DNA of 64,000 nt from Pseudomonas fluorescens (lineage in GTDB: Bacteria > Pseudomonadota > Gammaproteobacteria > Pseudomonadales > Pseudomonadaceae): NCBI RefSeq assembly GCF_902497625.1, contig NZ_CABVGX010000008.1, positions 1 through 64,000 on the forward strand, given 5' to 3'. Position numbers and translations under genes: made by a program. The number at the start of each line of letters is the position of its first letter. Position 1 is the stretch's first letter. The notes under the pieces were generated by a model. It saw only the letters and a program-made list of their open reading frames with translations, was not told the DNA's origin and did no database searches. Below, in pieces: positions 53,839-61,627 of this stretch.

Positions 53839-54609
53839 ATGAGTTGGTCCGCCCAGCAATACGTCGCTTTTGAAGATGAACGCACGCGCCCGGCCCGCGA
53901 CCTGCTGGCGGCGATCCCCGGCACGGATGTGCGCTCGGCCATCGACATCGGTTGCGGCCCGGGCAATTCCACCGAATTGCTGGTGGAGAGCTTTGTCGGT
54001 GCCGAAGTGCGCGGGCTGGACAGTTCGACCGACATGATCGAGGCCGCCCGCAAGCGCTTGCCGCAGGTGCGATTCGACGTCTCTGATATTGATGGCTGGG
54101 ATGAGAGCGGCCCGTTCGACGTGATCTTCGCCAATGCCGTGCTGCAATGGGTACCGGATCACGCCACCCTCTTGCCATCGTTGGTGAGCAAACTGGCGAC
54201 CGGGGGCAGCCTGGCAATGCAAATGCCCGACAACCTCGATGAACCGACACACCGCTGGATGCGCGAAGTCGCGGCCAATGGCCCGTGGGCGGAGAAACTC
54301 GCGGGAGCCGCCGGGCTACGAACGAAACGAGAGAGTCCCAGCGCCTATTACTCGATGCTGAATTCGCACTGCTCGCGGGTCGATGTCTGGCGCACCACTT
54401 ACCACCATCCGCTCGCAGGTGGCGCGGCGGCGGTGGTTGAATGGTTCAAGGGCAGCGGTTTGCGGCCGTTCCTCCAACCGCTCACTGACGCTGAGCAGGT
54501 TCAATACCTGAAGCAGTATCAAGCGGCCATCGAACAGGCGTACCCGGCGCTGGAAGATGGCTCGGTGCTGCTGCCGTTTCCGCGTTTGTTCATCGTCGCG
54601 ACTCGCTAG
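53839..54609 (+). CDS. tam: Trans-aconitate 2-methyltransferase
   Basis: 256 residues from ATG at 53839 (AGGAG upstream). SAM-binding motif AIDIGCGPGNSTELLV (about 37), post-I VRGLDSSTDMIEAARKRLP and motif VIFANAVLQWVPDHATLLP; the beginning SWSAQQYVAFEDERTRPARDLLAAIP is characteristic of Tam. It methylates trans-aconitate, a by-product that inhibits aconitase. Confidence 0.9.
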   Translation: MSWSAQQYVAFEDERTRPARDLLAAIPGTDVRSAIDIGCGPGNSTELLVESFVGAEVRGLDSSTDMIEAARKRLPQVRFDVSDIDGWDESGPFDVIFANAVLQWVPDHATLLPSLVSKLATGGSLAMQMPDNLDEPTHRWMREVAANGPWAEKLAGAAGLRTKRESPSAYYSMLNSHCSRVDVWRTTYHHPLAGGAAAVVEWFKGSGLRPFLQPLTDAEQVQYLKQYQAAIEQAYPALEDGSVLLPFPRLFIVATR

Positions 54610-54645
54610 GCTTCCAAGTCGCCCGCCGACATTCGCCCAGTCACG

Positions 54646-54806
54646 CTTCTGTAGCAGCTGGCGCAGCCTGCGTCCGGCTGCGTCCGGCTGCGTAGCAGCG
54701 GTCGAACCAGAAGGCGCGGTATTCTTGCGACCTCACGCTCGGGTTGACGATGGCGATATTCGAACGCGATTCGAGCCAGACGCAGGCTTCGCCAGCTGCT
54801 ACAGAT
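54646..54806. repeat. Inverted repeat with 10-bp microrepeat
   Basis: Mirrored arms TGTAGCAGCTGGCG...GCAGCCTGCG and CGCAGGCTTCGCCAGCTGCTACA enclose about 110 bp. The left arm contains a tandem TGCGTCCGGC x2.5 (54671-54697 region). A REPIN of another class than those at 27-48 kb. No gene. Confidence 0.75.
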
Positions 54807-54847
54807 CGAGTGCCTTTGGGTGCGCGTTTAAACGCGAATGGCGCTCC

Positions 54848-56374
54848 TCAAGGCGTTTCTTCAAACGCCGAACGCACAGCCTCCACAACGCGTTGTGCAA
54901 CACTGTCATCGTCAAGTTGCGGATAGCCGTTCTTCAACTTCCCGGAGACCTTCCAGCCATTCTCTTTGATCGAGCGGATGATCCGGTTCGCATCCTGATC
55001 GGGCATCTCGAGCACCTCTTTCAACTGTTCCTGAGCCCGCTGAAAAATCACCAGCACCCTGGCTTCATCCGCCATTTCCGTTCGAATGGTGTGCTTTACG
55101 ACTTTTGCGGTGTACAGGACGTGTTCGGTTAAATCCGGATATCGCCAGGCAAAGCGCGCGTCTTCGTAATCATCAAAGAGGAAGTTGCTGGGAGTGCCAT
55201 CCTCGTAAGTCACCAGTTCGCCGAACCGATAGGCTGTCGCGTAGCGTCGCATGAACGGTCGCGAGAACACTTCGAGCGTTCGATCGTAGCCAGCCCTGAA
55301 ATCAATCGAGCTGGTAATGGTGGCTGACACCGGCAGGATCACACCGTCGGGCACCGCTTTATCCCGAATAAGGGTGTCATTGATCAGGAAGCGATGAATT
55401 CGACCGTTGCCATCGCGCATGGGATGGATATACACAAAGCCAAATGCCAATACCGCAGCACGTGCAAGTGACTCTGCTCCACGGGTTGCGACCTCGAACT
55501 CGTTAAGTCCTGCCAGTAACTGCGCGAGGTCAGCGCAATGGGGTGCAATATAGTGAACGATGTCTTCGCGCATCGTCGCTTGACCGACAAACACGGGAGA
55601 GCGTCGCAAGCCCAGTCCGATGGCGTCTTGCCCCAGAATCCCGGCTTGCAGGGATTGCAGACTGGCGTTGCTCAACGGGTTTTCAATATGCCCGCAGTGC
55701 TGAGCAATGACATGCGCAAACCGCTGGATGCGGTCGGCCTGATCTGCCTCCTTTTCGATGAGAAAGCTCGCGCGCGATTCCTTGAACGTCAGCCAACTGG
55801 CGGTCCGCAGCAAAATATCGGGGCCGAAGGTTTGATCCAGCTCAGCCAGTGCTGCGCGCAGATCAAATTGCAAAGCTTCCTGCAACGCTCCGGTGCGCCG
55901 CACCACGGGGCAAAACTCAGCCGTCCCGGGCAGGTTGTTATTGACTCGCCAACGTCGCGCTCGTATTGGGTCACGGCGAGTCAGGTAACTTTTTGAAGAA
56001 ATGGCGTCGACGTAGCCGCCATTAGTCACGTCTGGCACATCCAGACGTTCTCCTCTCAGCCATTCGTAAAGGAACCCGGTGCGACGAGCGTACTGGCCGA
56101 AGGGCTCCCGTCGACACCAGTCTTCTATCGGCTGCGGGCCTGTTTTCGCAAACAGGCGAGCAAAGAACTCGAGATGAATCTCCTCGTATTTGAGGCCGAA
56201 TTCGAAATGCCCTGCAAAATCGTCCGCCGGCCGATAGCTGGACGAGTATTTGTTCTGCACATGCCCGACGCCCTCGCGGCGGACGCGTGCGGTGCCGATG
56301 GTGGACTCGACCCGCAGAGGCTGCGCGAGTGCGATGCCGTAGCAACTGGCGAGGGTCATGAAACCGACTTGCAT
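54848..56374 (-). CDS. Fic-domain AMP-transferase
   Basis: 508 residues from ATG at 56374 (AAGGATTTCGCC upstream). Central Fic core with FVYIHPMRDGNGRIHRFLIND (catalytic HPMRDGNGR), preceded near residue 200 by SRASFLIEKEAD, a likely inhibitory helix motif of the S-x-x-x-E type (class II Fic), so activity is probably self-restrained. C-terminal part, about 400-508, is a helical winged-helix-like region (DDDSVAQRVVEAVRSAFEE). Fic enzymes transfer AMP to target proteins. No separate antitoxin gene is seen. Repeats upstream at 56399-56515 look like operators. Confidence 0.88.
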   Translation of the reverse strand: MQVGFMTLASCYGIALAQPLRVESTIGTARVRREGVGHVQNKYSSSYRPADDFAGHFEFGLKYEEIHLEFFARLFAKTGPQPIEDWCRREPFGQYARRTGFLYEWLRGERLDVPDVTNGGYVDAISSKSYLTRRDPIRARRWRVNNNLPGTAEFCPVVRRTGALQEALQFDLRAALAELDQTFGPDILLRTASWLTFKESRASFLIEKEADQADRIQRFAHVIAQHCGHIENPLSNASLQSLQAGILGQDAIGLGLRRSPVFVGQATMREDIVHYIAPHCADLAQLLAGLNEFEVATRGAESLARAAVLAFGFVYIHPMRDGNGRIHRFLINDTLIRDKAVPDGVILPVSATITSSIDFRAGYDRTLEVFSRPFMRRYATAYRFGELVTYEDGTPSNFLFDDYEDARFAWRYPDLTEHVLYTAKVVKHTIRTEMADEARVLVIFQRAQEQLKEVLEMPDQDANRIIRSIKENGWKVSGKLKNGYPQLDDDSVAQRVVEAVRSAFEETP

Positions 56375-56398
56375 GGCGAAATCCTTTATTGCGCTCGT

Positions 56399-56515
56399 GA
56401 AAACGCTAACAGAATGTCGATACTATGCGAAAACGCTAATTTTCGTGGGGATTTAAAATGCTAACAGGATGTAAAATTTGATATTAATTTAGGTGGTTTA
56501 CGGGAAAACGCTAAC
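56399..56515. promoter_or_regulatory. Iteron-like GAAAACGCTAAC repeats upstream of fic
   Basis: GAAAACGCTAAC at 56399-56410 and 56504-56515, GAAAACGCTAAT at 56429-56440, AAAATGCTAAC at 56455-56465. Copies 1 and 2 are 30 bp apart. A related GCGAAAACGTTAA occurs far off at about 58364-58376. They lie in the fic promoter region. Confidence 0.65.
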
Positions 56516-56627
56516 GAGCAGAATCGCAATGGTTATTGGGCACAGAAGCCTGGTCGCCCATATCGAGCATCGTTCGAGTATGGGTCATTACGCGAAGGGC
56601 GCCTCTAAAGGCGCCCTGATAGACGAT

Positions 56628-56894
56628 CTACTTTTCTGCATCCATCCGACGCGCCACCACATCCAGCACATCGCAACCATCGCGCAGCGGTATGCAGCAC
56701 AGCATTGCAAAGTCGCTGAGGATGACCGAATCAGTGTTGATGTCGCTGCGCATTGCGAGGTTTTCGAGCACCTGCGTGACCGCGTCAATTCGGTAGCGGG
56801 CGGTGCTTAGCAGAGAGTGAAGCGGTTGGGTGGTGTTTACGTAGAGCGAGGGGAGGTCGTCGGCGTTGCTGGTTAAAGCCATATATTCGTTCAT
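56628..56894 (-). CDS. DUF3077-like small protein
   Basis: 88 residues. The pattern NADDLPSLYVNTTQPLHSLLSTARYRIDAVTQVLENLAMR...ILSDFAMLCCIPLRDGCDVLDVVARRM resembles the short DUF3077 proteins of Pseudomonas. No membrane segment. Start at 56894 with GGTAAGC upstream; 56882 is an alternative. A hairpin TAGGTGAAAGACCTA (56911-56927) and a 200-bp leader precede it. Function unknown. Confidence 0.7.
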   Translation of the reverse strand: MNEYMALTSNADDLPSLYVNTTQPLHSLLSTARYRIDAVTQVLENLAMRSDINTDSVILSDFAMLCCIPLRDGCDVLDVVARRMDAEK

Positions 56895-57160
56895 GAGTGC
56901 TTACCGTTTTGTAGGTGAAAGACCTACCACTCGATCGTCGCCAAACAATAGGGTGGTAGCCGTACGCGGGTTGGCGAACCGGACAACGGTAAAACCGGCA
57001 GACCCGGGGGTCTCCCACGCACAGCCACCAAAAAAGCGCAGCAAAGTGCAGTCAGCGAGCTTCGAAAAAACTTGAAAGCCGCTGGGTCGTTGTCATCGAG
57101 TCGCCAAACCCGATACGCCATTTGGGCGTGAACGGACTATAGGCTTCGAGACAAAAACAC
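56895..57160 (-). other. Structured leader of the DUF3077-like gene
   Basis: About 260 bp upstream of 56894 with hairpin GTAGGT/ACCTAC at 56911-56927, a GGGGGTCTCCC/GGGTCTGCCGG-type G/C-rich stretch near 56995-57015 and the AAAAAAGCGCAG run. Its unusual base pattern suggests a conserved leader or relic. No gene supported. Confidence 0.45.
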
Positions 57161-57317
57161 AGCAATGCGCAAGTGTACGGACAATTCCCAGAGTATTGTA
57201 GGACGTTGCCTAATCAACAGTTTTTCACGCTTCGGGCTGCGGAAAGAGCGCAATCACCCACCCAAATGTGATGTGCACTCAACAGCAAATATCAGCAGCC
57301 CGCCAAATCCCGCCCAT
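57161..57317. other. Gene-free stretch before hicB terminator
   Basis: About 150 bp with no gene or clear signal. Confidence 0.4.
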
Positions 57318-57350
57318 AAAAAAACCGGCCAATCGTGGCCGGTCATTTTT
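57318..57350 (-). terminator. Terminator of hicA-hicB
   Basis: Stem AAACCGGCC/GGCCGGT with T-run on the minus strand, 13 bp after the hicB stop. Confidence 0.85.
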
Positions 57351-57362
57351 GTGGTAAAACCG

Positions 57363-57770
57363 TCAGCTCTGTTGCAGCACCTTAAGCGCCGCCGAAGCGA
57401 GAAATCCTGAACGGCTCTTTTCTTCTGGATGATGCAGCACGTATTCATCAATGCGATTGAGCAGGTAGCCGGGCAGGGTGATGTTCAGCTTCTGGGCCTT
57501 GCCTAAATATTTGGTGACGTCTATATCGACCAGCGCCCAGGTGCAGCCCGCGTATTTCGGATTGTTTGCATGCAGGGTGACTTTGTTCGCAGGCGGTATA
57601 GACGCACCGTCCTCTGCTAGGATTTCGAAATGGCCTTCAATGGCTTCCCGAGCCATCGCCATCGCGTCATCGAGATCCTCACCAGCCGAAAAACAGCCTG
57701 GGATATCCGGCACCTCCACGCCCCACGCGTGATCATCATCGCCCATTGAAATCGCAATCGGGTAAAGCAT
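57363..57770 (-). CDS. hicB: HicB-family antitoxin
   Basis: 135 residues from ATG at 57770 (GAGGACAATC upstream). N-terminal partly degraded RNase H-like fold MLYPIAISMGDDDHAWGVEVPDIPGCFSAGEDLDDAMAMAREAIEGH (HicB signature), C-terminal RHH (KLNITLPGYLLNRIDEYVLHHPEEKSRSGFLASAAL, 90-130) that binds DNA. It neutralises HicA and represses the operon. Follows hicA after 35 bp. Confidence 0.93.
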   Translation of the reverse strand: MLYPIAISMGDDDHAWGVEVPDIPGCFSAGEDLDDAMAMAREAIEGHFEILAEDGASIPPANKVTLHANNPKYAGCTWALVDIDVTKYLGKAQKLNITLPGYLLNRIDEYVLHHPEEKSRSGFLASAALKVLQQS

Positions 57771-57805
57771 GTGATTGTCCTCTTGAGTCGCCGCGTCCGA
57801 CATCG

Positions 57806-57985
57806 TCAAAGCAGCGCCTGTTGCAAAATACTCAAAGCCGTTTGTTTGAGCAGATCCTTTTTCGGATGAGGAACCGTCACCAGCCCCGGCTTGTTCGGAT
57901 GCTTGAAATGATGGTGACTGCCTCTGATTCGAACCAGATACCACCCATCCGCAACAATTTGGCTAATCAAAAAACGACTGTTCAC
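57806..57985 (-). CDS. hicA: HicA-family mRNA interferase toxin
   Basis: 59 residues from GTG at 57985 with GGAGGTGAT upstream; short and easily missed. Sequence NSRFLISQIVADGWYLVRIRGSHHHFKHP...GLVTVPHPKKDLLKQTALSILQQALL: the double-stranded RNA-binding-like HicA fold with catalytic His in RGSHHHF (about 24-26). HicA cleaves mRNA until bound by HicB. Confidence 0.92.
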   Translation of the reverse strand: MNSRFLISQIVADGWYLVRIRGSHHHFKHPNKPGLVTVPHPKKDLLKQTALSILQQALL

Positions 57986-58009
57986 ATCACCTCCATGTGG
58001 TGTGCTTCG

Positions 58010-58055
58010 GTGGTTACTATACCTACCTGATTTTCGTAATCAACACTATAACCAC
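58010..58055 (-). promoter_or_regulatory. hicA promoter and operator
   Basis: Minus strand: TTGATT (58038-58043), 16 bp, TATAGT (58016-58021). Inverted arms GTGGTTA (58010-58016) and TAACCAC (58049-58055) frame it, a layout suited for repression by the HicB RHH domain. Confidence 0.6.
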
Positions 58056-58416
58056 TGAATTTTCTCGCGGACTCACAGGTTGATGGGCTGAAAGTCTAAT
58101 CATTGGTGGGGGACGGCGAAGGAAAAGATCGAGAAATCTGTATTGCAGTTTTTTGCGACTCTGATCAACGATGGATCAGTCCTTGCTGCTCCATGCGGAA
58201 TTTGATGGCTTTCGTAGGATTGGACATCCTCCAAGTCGGACATAGAGCCGACAAATCGCGAAGGCGCAAAACTAAAAGCAGCGACATGATGGCAGCAGGG
58301 CCTTATTGAATACCGCGTTTTCGTTATCAATGCCGACAAACCTTAACGAAATCCCAATCTGATGCGAAAACGTTAAAGGCCAAAGCCGTCGCCCGTTCTC
58401 GCACCAAATTTCAGGC
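58056..58416. other. Gene-free stretch between hicA and tRNA-Gly
   Basis: About 360 bp. Reading frames here lack ribosome sites and family resemblance. One GAAAACGTTAA motif like those near fic lies at about 58365-58376. Confidence 0.45.
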
Positions 58417-58448
58417 AAAAAAAACCGGCCATCAAGGCCGGTTTTTTA
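58417..58448. terminator. Terminator near tRNA-Gly
   Basis: AAAACCGGCC/GGCCGGTTTT hairpin with A- and T-runs on both sides; on the minus strand it follows tRNA-Gly by about 45 bp. Confidence 0.85.
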
Positions 58449-58491
58449 ATCTGCATCCCCCGTCAAAAACAACGTGAGACTAAAATTCGAT

Positions 58492-58565
58492 TGGAGCGGG
58501 TGAAGGGAATCGAACCCTCGTTATCAGCTTGGGAAGCTGGAGTAATGCCATTATACGACACCCGC
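58492..58565 (-). tRNA. tRNA-Gly(CCC)
   Basis: 74-nt tRNA on the minus strand, GCGGGTG/CACCCGC acceptor, loop TTCCCAA giving anticodon CCC (reads GGG), T arm GGTTCGATTCC and encoded CCA. Confidence 0.95.
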
Positions 58566-58667
58566 TCAGAGCGGCTGACTTTGTACCAGATGTGCGCATG
58601 AAAATGAAGTTTTTCTTTGTACCGAGTGCTCTGGCATCGGGCTGTAGCCACGCAAAAACCGTGTGAT

Positions 58668-58757
58668 GGCCAATCGCGGGCAAGTCGGAATGCCGCACCA
58701 CGTGCTCCCACAGAACATCATGGTATGCAGCAACAGGCTTGCTCGCGATGACGCGGT
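58668..58757. repeat. Degenerate REP pair
   Basis: ATCGCGGGCAAG...GTGCTCCCACAG and CAGGCTTGCTCGCGATGACG, inverted relative to one another, between tRNA-Gly and phaG. Confidence 0.7.
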
Positions 58758-58758
58758 T

Positions 58759-59643
58759 TCAGATGGACAATGCATGTTGGTCCTGAACGTAGTGATAACG
58801 CGGTCGACTTGCCTGTTGCGCAGGCTTCAGGAAACCCATCAGCGCATTACGACTGTCGCGGCACGCGGCTTTGTGTTCCATATCGAGAAAGTGGCCGGTG
58901 GCTTCCACGGTAGTAAACGAAGCGTGCGGCAGGTGGTTGGCAAATAACCGGGCGCCATCGGCGGCGGTGTACTCATCCCATTCGCCGTTGACGAACAGCA
59001 CCGGCACCTTGATGTTCTCTGACGCCTTGAGAAAGTACTGTCGGTCACTGTGCAGCAGGTCGCTGATGTGGAAGTGCATCTGCCCATATTCGTGCTCGGC
59101 CAGACTGCTGACATGCCGATAGTTGAAGCGTTTGAACAGCGTCGGCAAGTGTTTGCCGATGGTGCTGTTGACGAGCGTGCCGACCCGGCCACCGTCCCGG
59201 CTGCCGAGGTAATCGACGCCGCGCTCGAGGTAGTCGAGCATGTGCGCGTTGATCTCCGGCGAGAACGAACTGATCACTGCTTTTTCGATTCGTCGTGGCT
59301 GCTGGGCGAGGGCGACCAGCGTTGCGGCGCCACCCCAGGAAAACGACAGTACGTGCTCGGCGGCGAAGTGTTCGATCAACTCCAGGAGGATCTGCCCTTC
59401 GGCTTCCTTGGTGAGCATTTTCTCATGCAGATTGTGCGCCTTGGATCGGCCCGCGTAGGGCTGGTCGTAGCACACCACGTTGAACTCCGGGTGCAGGTTT
59501 TTCACAGTTTGTGCAAACGACGCAGTCGTGGCCATCGAGCCGTTGACCAGAATAATGGTCTTCTCTGCGGCGTCTGCGCGATAGAACTCCGTGTAAACCC
59601 GAAACTGACCCTGTATATCCAGCACAGCGATTTCTGGCCTCAT
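58759..59643 (-). CDS. phaG: 3-hydroxyacyl-ACP:CoA transacylase/thioesterase PhaG
   Basis: 294 residues, almost the size of P. putida PhaG and very similar to the remembered sequence (MRPEIAVLDIQGQFRVYTEFYRADA start). Alpha/beta-hydrolase relative of RhlA: nucleophile elbow FSWGGAATL (Ser about 106), Asp in NGEWDEYTAADGA (about 225) and His in ATGHFLDMEHK (about 255). PhaG links fatty-acid synthesis to medium-chain polyhydroxyalkanoate by handling 3-hydroxyacyl-ACP. ATG at 59643 with AGGAGTC upstream; a longer frame from 59748 lacks a site. Confidence 0.92.
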   Translation of the reverse strand: MRPEIAVLDIQGQFRVYTEFYRADAAEKTIILVNGSMATTASFAQTVKNLHPEFNVVCYDQPYAGRSKAHNLHEKMLTKEAEGQILLELIEHFAAEHVLSFSWGGAATLVALAQQPRRIEKAVISSFSPEINAHMLDYLERGVDYLGSRDGGRVGTLVNSTIGKHLPTLFKRFNYRHVSSLAEHEYGQMHFHISDLLHSDRQYFLKASENIKVPVLFVNGEWDEYTAADGARLFANHLPHASFTTVEATGHFLDMEHKAACRDSRNALMGFLKPAQQASRPRYHYVQDQHALSI

Positions 59644-59957
59644 GTCATAAGACTCCTGGCAAGCGGGTATGCGCGCAATCGACATTGCACGAGCTTTGTG
59701 ACAGGTAGGCATATGCCTGAGAATTTCGGGGGGCCCATGTCGATCCATTGCAGTCCGGTCGACGGGTATTGTTATTGGCGGGCAATCTGCCGGAGCAAGG
59801 CGGAACCTGAGGGTTCTCTACCGACAAAAAGTTTCTTAGAGGTATGGGGTGACTCATCAGTCACATTTCGGCTGACGACCTGATTCAAGCAGGGGCCGGA
59901 GGACTTCGCAAGTGCCGTTGGTAAATTGTTAGACAACTCTGCTGAGCGGTAGGCTGC
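59644..59957. other. Intergenic region phaG-rsuA
   Basis: About 310 bp, presumably with the phaG promoter. The short inverted repeat TGACT-CATC-AGTCA at about 59849-59862 is the only notable element. Confidence 0.5.
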
Positions 59958-60650
59958 TTAGATCAATTCGATCTCGGCGGCGGTCAAAGCGCGGTATTCG
60001 CCGGGTTTCAGTGAAGGGTCGAGCCTCAGCGGGCCCATGCTTTCGCGATGAAGGCGCAGGACTTTGTTGTCGAAGTGGCCGAACATCCGCTTTACCTGGT
60101 GATAGCGGCCCTCGACGATGCTCAGGCGCGCCGTTTTTGGCCCCAGTACGTTCAACTCGGCGGGTTGAGTGGTGAGGTCTTCGAAGGCGAAGTACAGCCC
60201 TTGGCTAAAAGTGGCGGCGTAGTGCGGGCCAATGTCCTGTTCGGTTTCGACGTAATACACCTTGGGTAATTTGGTCTGCGGTTGCGTCAGGCGGCGCGAC
60301 CAGCTGCCATCATTGGTCATCAGCATCAGGCCGGTGGTGTTGAAGTCCAGACGTCCGGCGATGTGCAGGTCGTCCTTGTCGGGCTCGTGGATCAAATCCA
60401 GCACCGTACGGTGTTCGGGATCGCGCGTGGCGCTGACGCATCCGGCCGGTTTGTGCAGCATGAAATGGCGCAGCGGTTTGCCGGTCTGCAGGATTTCGTC
60501 ATCGACCTCTACGCGACTGAATTCGCGCACCTCGGCATGGGGATCGCTGACGATTTTGCCGTCGACCCGGACGCGCTTTTCCACCAGCAACAGACGAACC
60601 TGCTGACGGTTGAAGCGCGGCAGGTTGCTGAGGAATCGGTCAACACGCAT
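59958..60650 (-). CDS. rsuA: 16S rRNA pseudouridine(516) synthase RsuA
   Basis: 230 residues from ATG at 60650 (the reading frame extends 33 codons further without a site). N-terminal S4 domain (MRVDRFLSNLPRFNRQQVRLLLVEKRVRVDGK) and RsuA catalytic domain with the catalytic Asp in AGRLDFNTTGLMLMT (about 100), RRLTQP, and EGRYHQVKRMFGHF. Modifies U516 of 16S rRNA. Confidence 0.93.
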   Translation of the reverse strand: MRVDRFLSNLPRFNRQQVRLLLVEKRVRVDGKIVSDPHAEVREFSRVEVDDEILQTGKPLRHFMLHKPAGCVSATRDPEHRTVLDLIHEPDKDDLHIAGRLDFNTTGLMLMTNDGSWSRRLTQPQTKLPKVYYVETEQDIGPHYAATFSQGLYFAFEDLTTQPAELNVLGPKTARLSIVEGRYHQVKRMFGHFDNKVLRLHRESMGPLRLDPSLKPGEYRALTAAEIELI

Positions 60651-60682
60651 GGCGAATGATCGGCAGGAAAGGGCCGCGCATC

Positions 60683-60901
60683 TTACGTGATCGGCTTGGC
60701 CGCTGCTTGCAACTGTGCCTGGACCTGAGCGCAGCGCGGGCACAGGCACGAGGCGTTACGCAGCTCGGCCGGCAGCTTTTCAAGCACTGCCGGATCGATG
60801 CTGACGCTGAAGCACCAGCAGGCGTGAGCCGCGGTGCGCGGGTCTGCCAGGGTGCAGTCGTTGGAAGCGCCGCAAGCCGGGCATAGGTCGGGGGTTTTCA
60901 T
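60683..60901 (-). CDS. Cysteine-rich CWC protein
   Basis: 72 residues with the signature MKTPDLCPACGASNDCTLAD...CWCFSVSI...NASCLCPRCAQ: eight Cys and the central CWC triplet of the cysteine-rich CWC family, probably zinc-binding. Function unknown. Cotranscription with rsuA is possible (starts upstream on the same strand). Confidence 0.88.
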   Translation of the reverse strand: MKTPDLCPACGASNDCTLADPRTAAHACWCFSVSIDPAVLEKLPAELRNASCLCPRCAQVQAQLQAAAKPIT

Positions 60902-61121
60902 TAAGAGCCATGATCACGGGTGTTTCCGGATTCTACACAGACCGCGTTGAGATGAACCGATAACTGACCGATGAAAAACCTTTCATCGGCGACTTGTTTC
61001 AACGTATTGCGAGAACGCACCAGATTCTGAAATCGATGTCTTATCTTTCGACAGTCCCCGATTGATTGACTGTCGCCCGCCAGCGTCGCTGGTGTGGTCA
61101 CTCGCGGTCCAGGAGGCCGCC

Positions 61122-61577
61122 ATGTATCGCCGACTTCTTCTGATAGCTGTACTGGGTTTGTCTGTGAGTGCTTGCGTGCCCTATGCCGATGGAGGAGGCA
61201 GCTACTACCGTTCCGAGGTTTACACATCCCCGGCGCCGTATTATTCGAATGGCGGGGCCTATTACTCCAACGGTGGCTATTACACCGCGCCGCGCCGGTA
61301 CTACGCGCCGCCCGCTCGGTACTATCAACCGACACCGCGCTATTACCATCAGCCGCGCGTGTATCAACCAGCGCCGCGTTACTACCAACATGCGCCGCGG
61401 GCCGACTACCGGGCGCATCAGAACCGCAGCTGGGAAGGTCGCAGTCGTGGCGGCTGGGACGGCCGTGAACGCGGTGGCCGCAACGATTACCGTGGCGGCC
61501 ATGGTGGGCGCGATAACCGGGGCGGGCGCGGCGACCATAATGGTCGTGGTGGCGATGGCAGAGGCGGTCACCGCTGA
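61122..61577 (+). CDS. Tyr/Gly/Arg-rich lipoprotein
   Basis: 151 residues from ATG at 61122 behind AGGAGG. Signal MYRRLLLIAVLGLSVSAC with lipobox VSAC (Cys at 18), then a Tyr/Pro-rich stretch of degenerate repeats (YYSNGGAYYSNGGYYTAPRR; RYYQP/RYYHQP/PRYYQH) and a C-terminal Arg-Gly-Gly-rich tail (WEGRSRGGWDGRERGGRNDYR). Low complexity suggests a surface or cell-wall-associated protein; no function is known. Confidence 0.75.
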   Translation: MYRRLLLIAVLGLSVSACVPYADGGGSYYRSEVYTSPAPYYSNGGAYYSNGGYYTAPRRYYAPPARYYQPTPRYYHQPRVYQPAPRYYQHAPRADYRAHQNRSWEGRSRGGWDGRERGGRNDYRGGHGGRDNRGGRGDHNGRGGDGRGGHR

Positions 61578-61585
61578 TACACTGC

Positions 61586-61615
61586 AAAAAAAACGGCGCA
61601 TAACGCGCCGTTTTT
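61586..61615. terminator. Terminator between convergent genes
   Basis: AAAAACGGCGC/GCGCCGTTTTT stem with A- and T-runs between the lipoprotein gene and the minus-strand gene ending at 61628. Confidence 0.88.
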
Positions 61616-61627
61616 AGTGCCTCCGAA

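Noticed and set aside
58100..58339. Small frames between hicA and tRNA-Gly
   Set aside because: Neither strand shows a ribosome site or familiar pattern.
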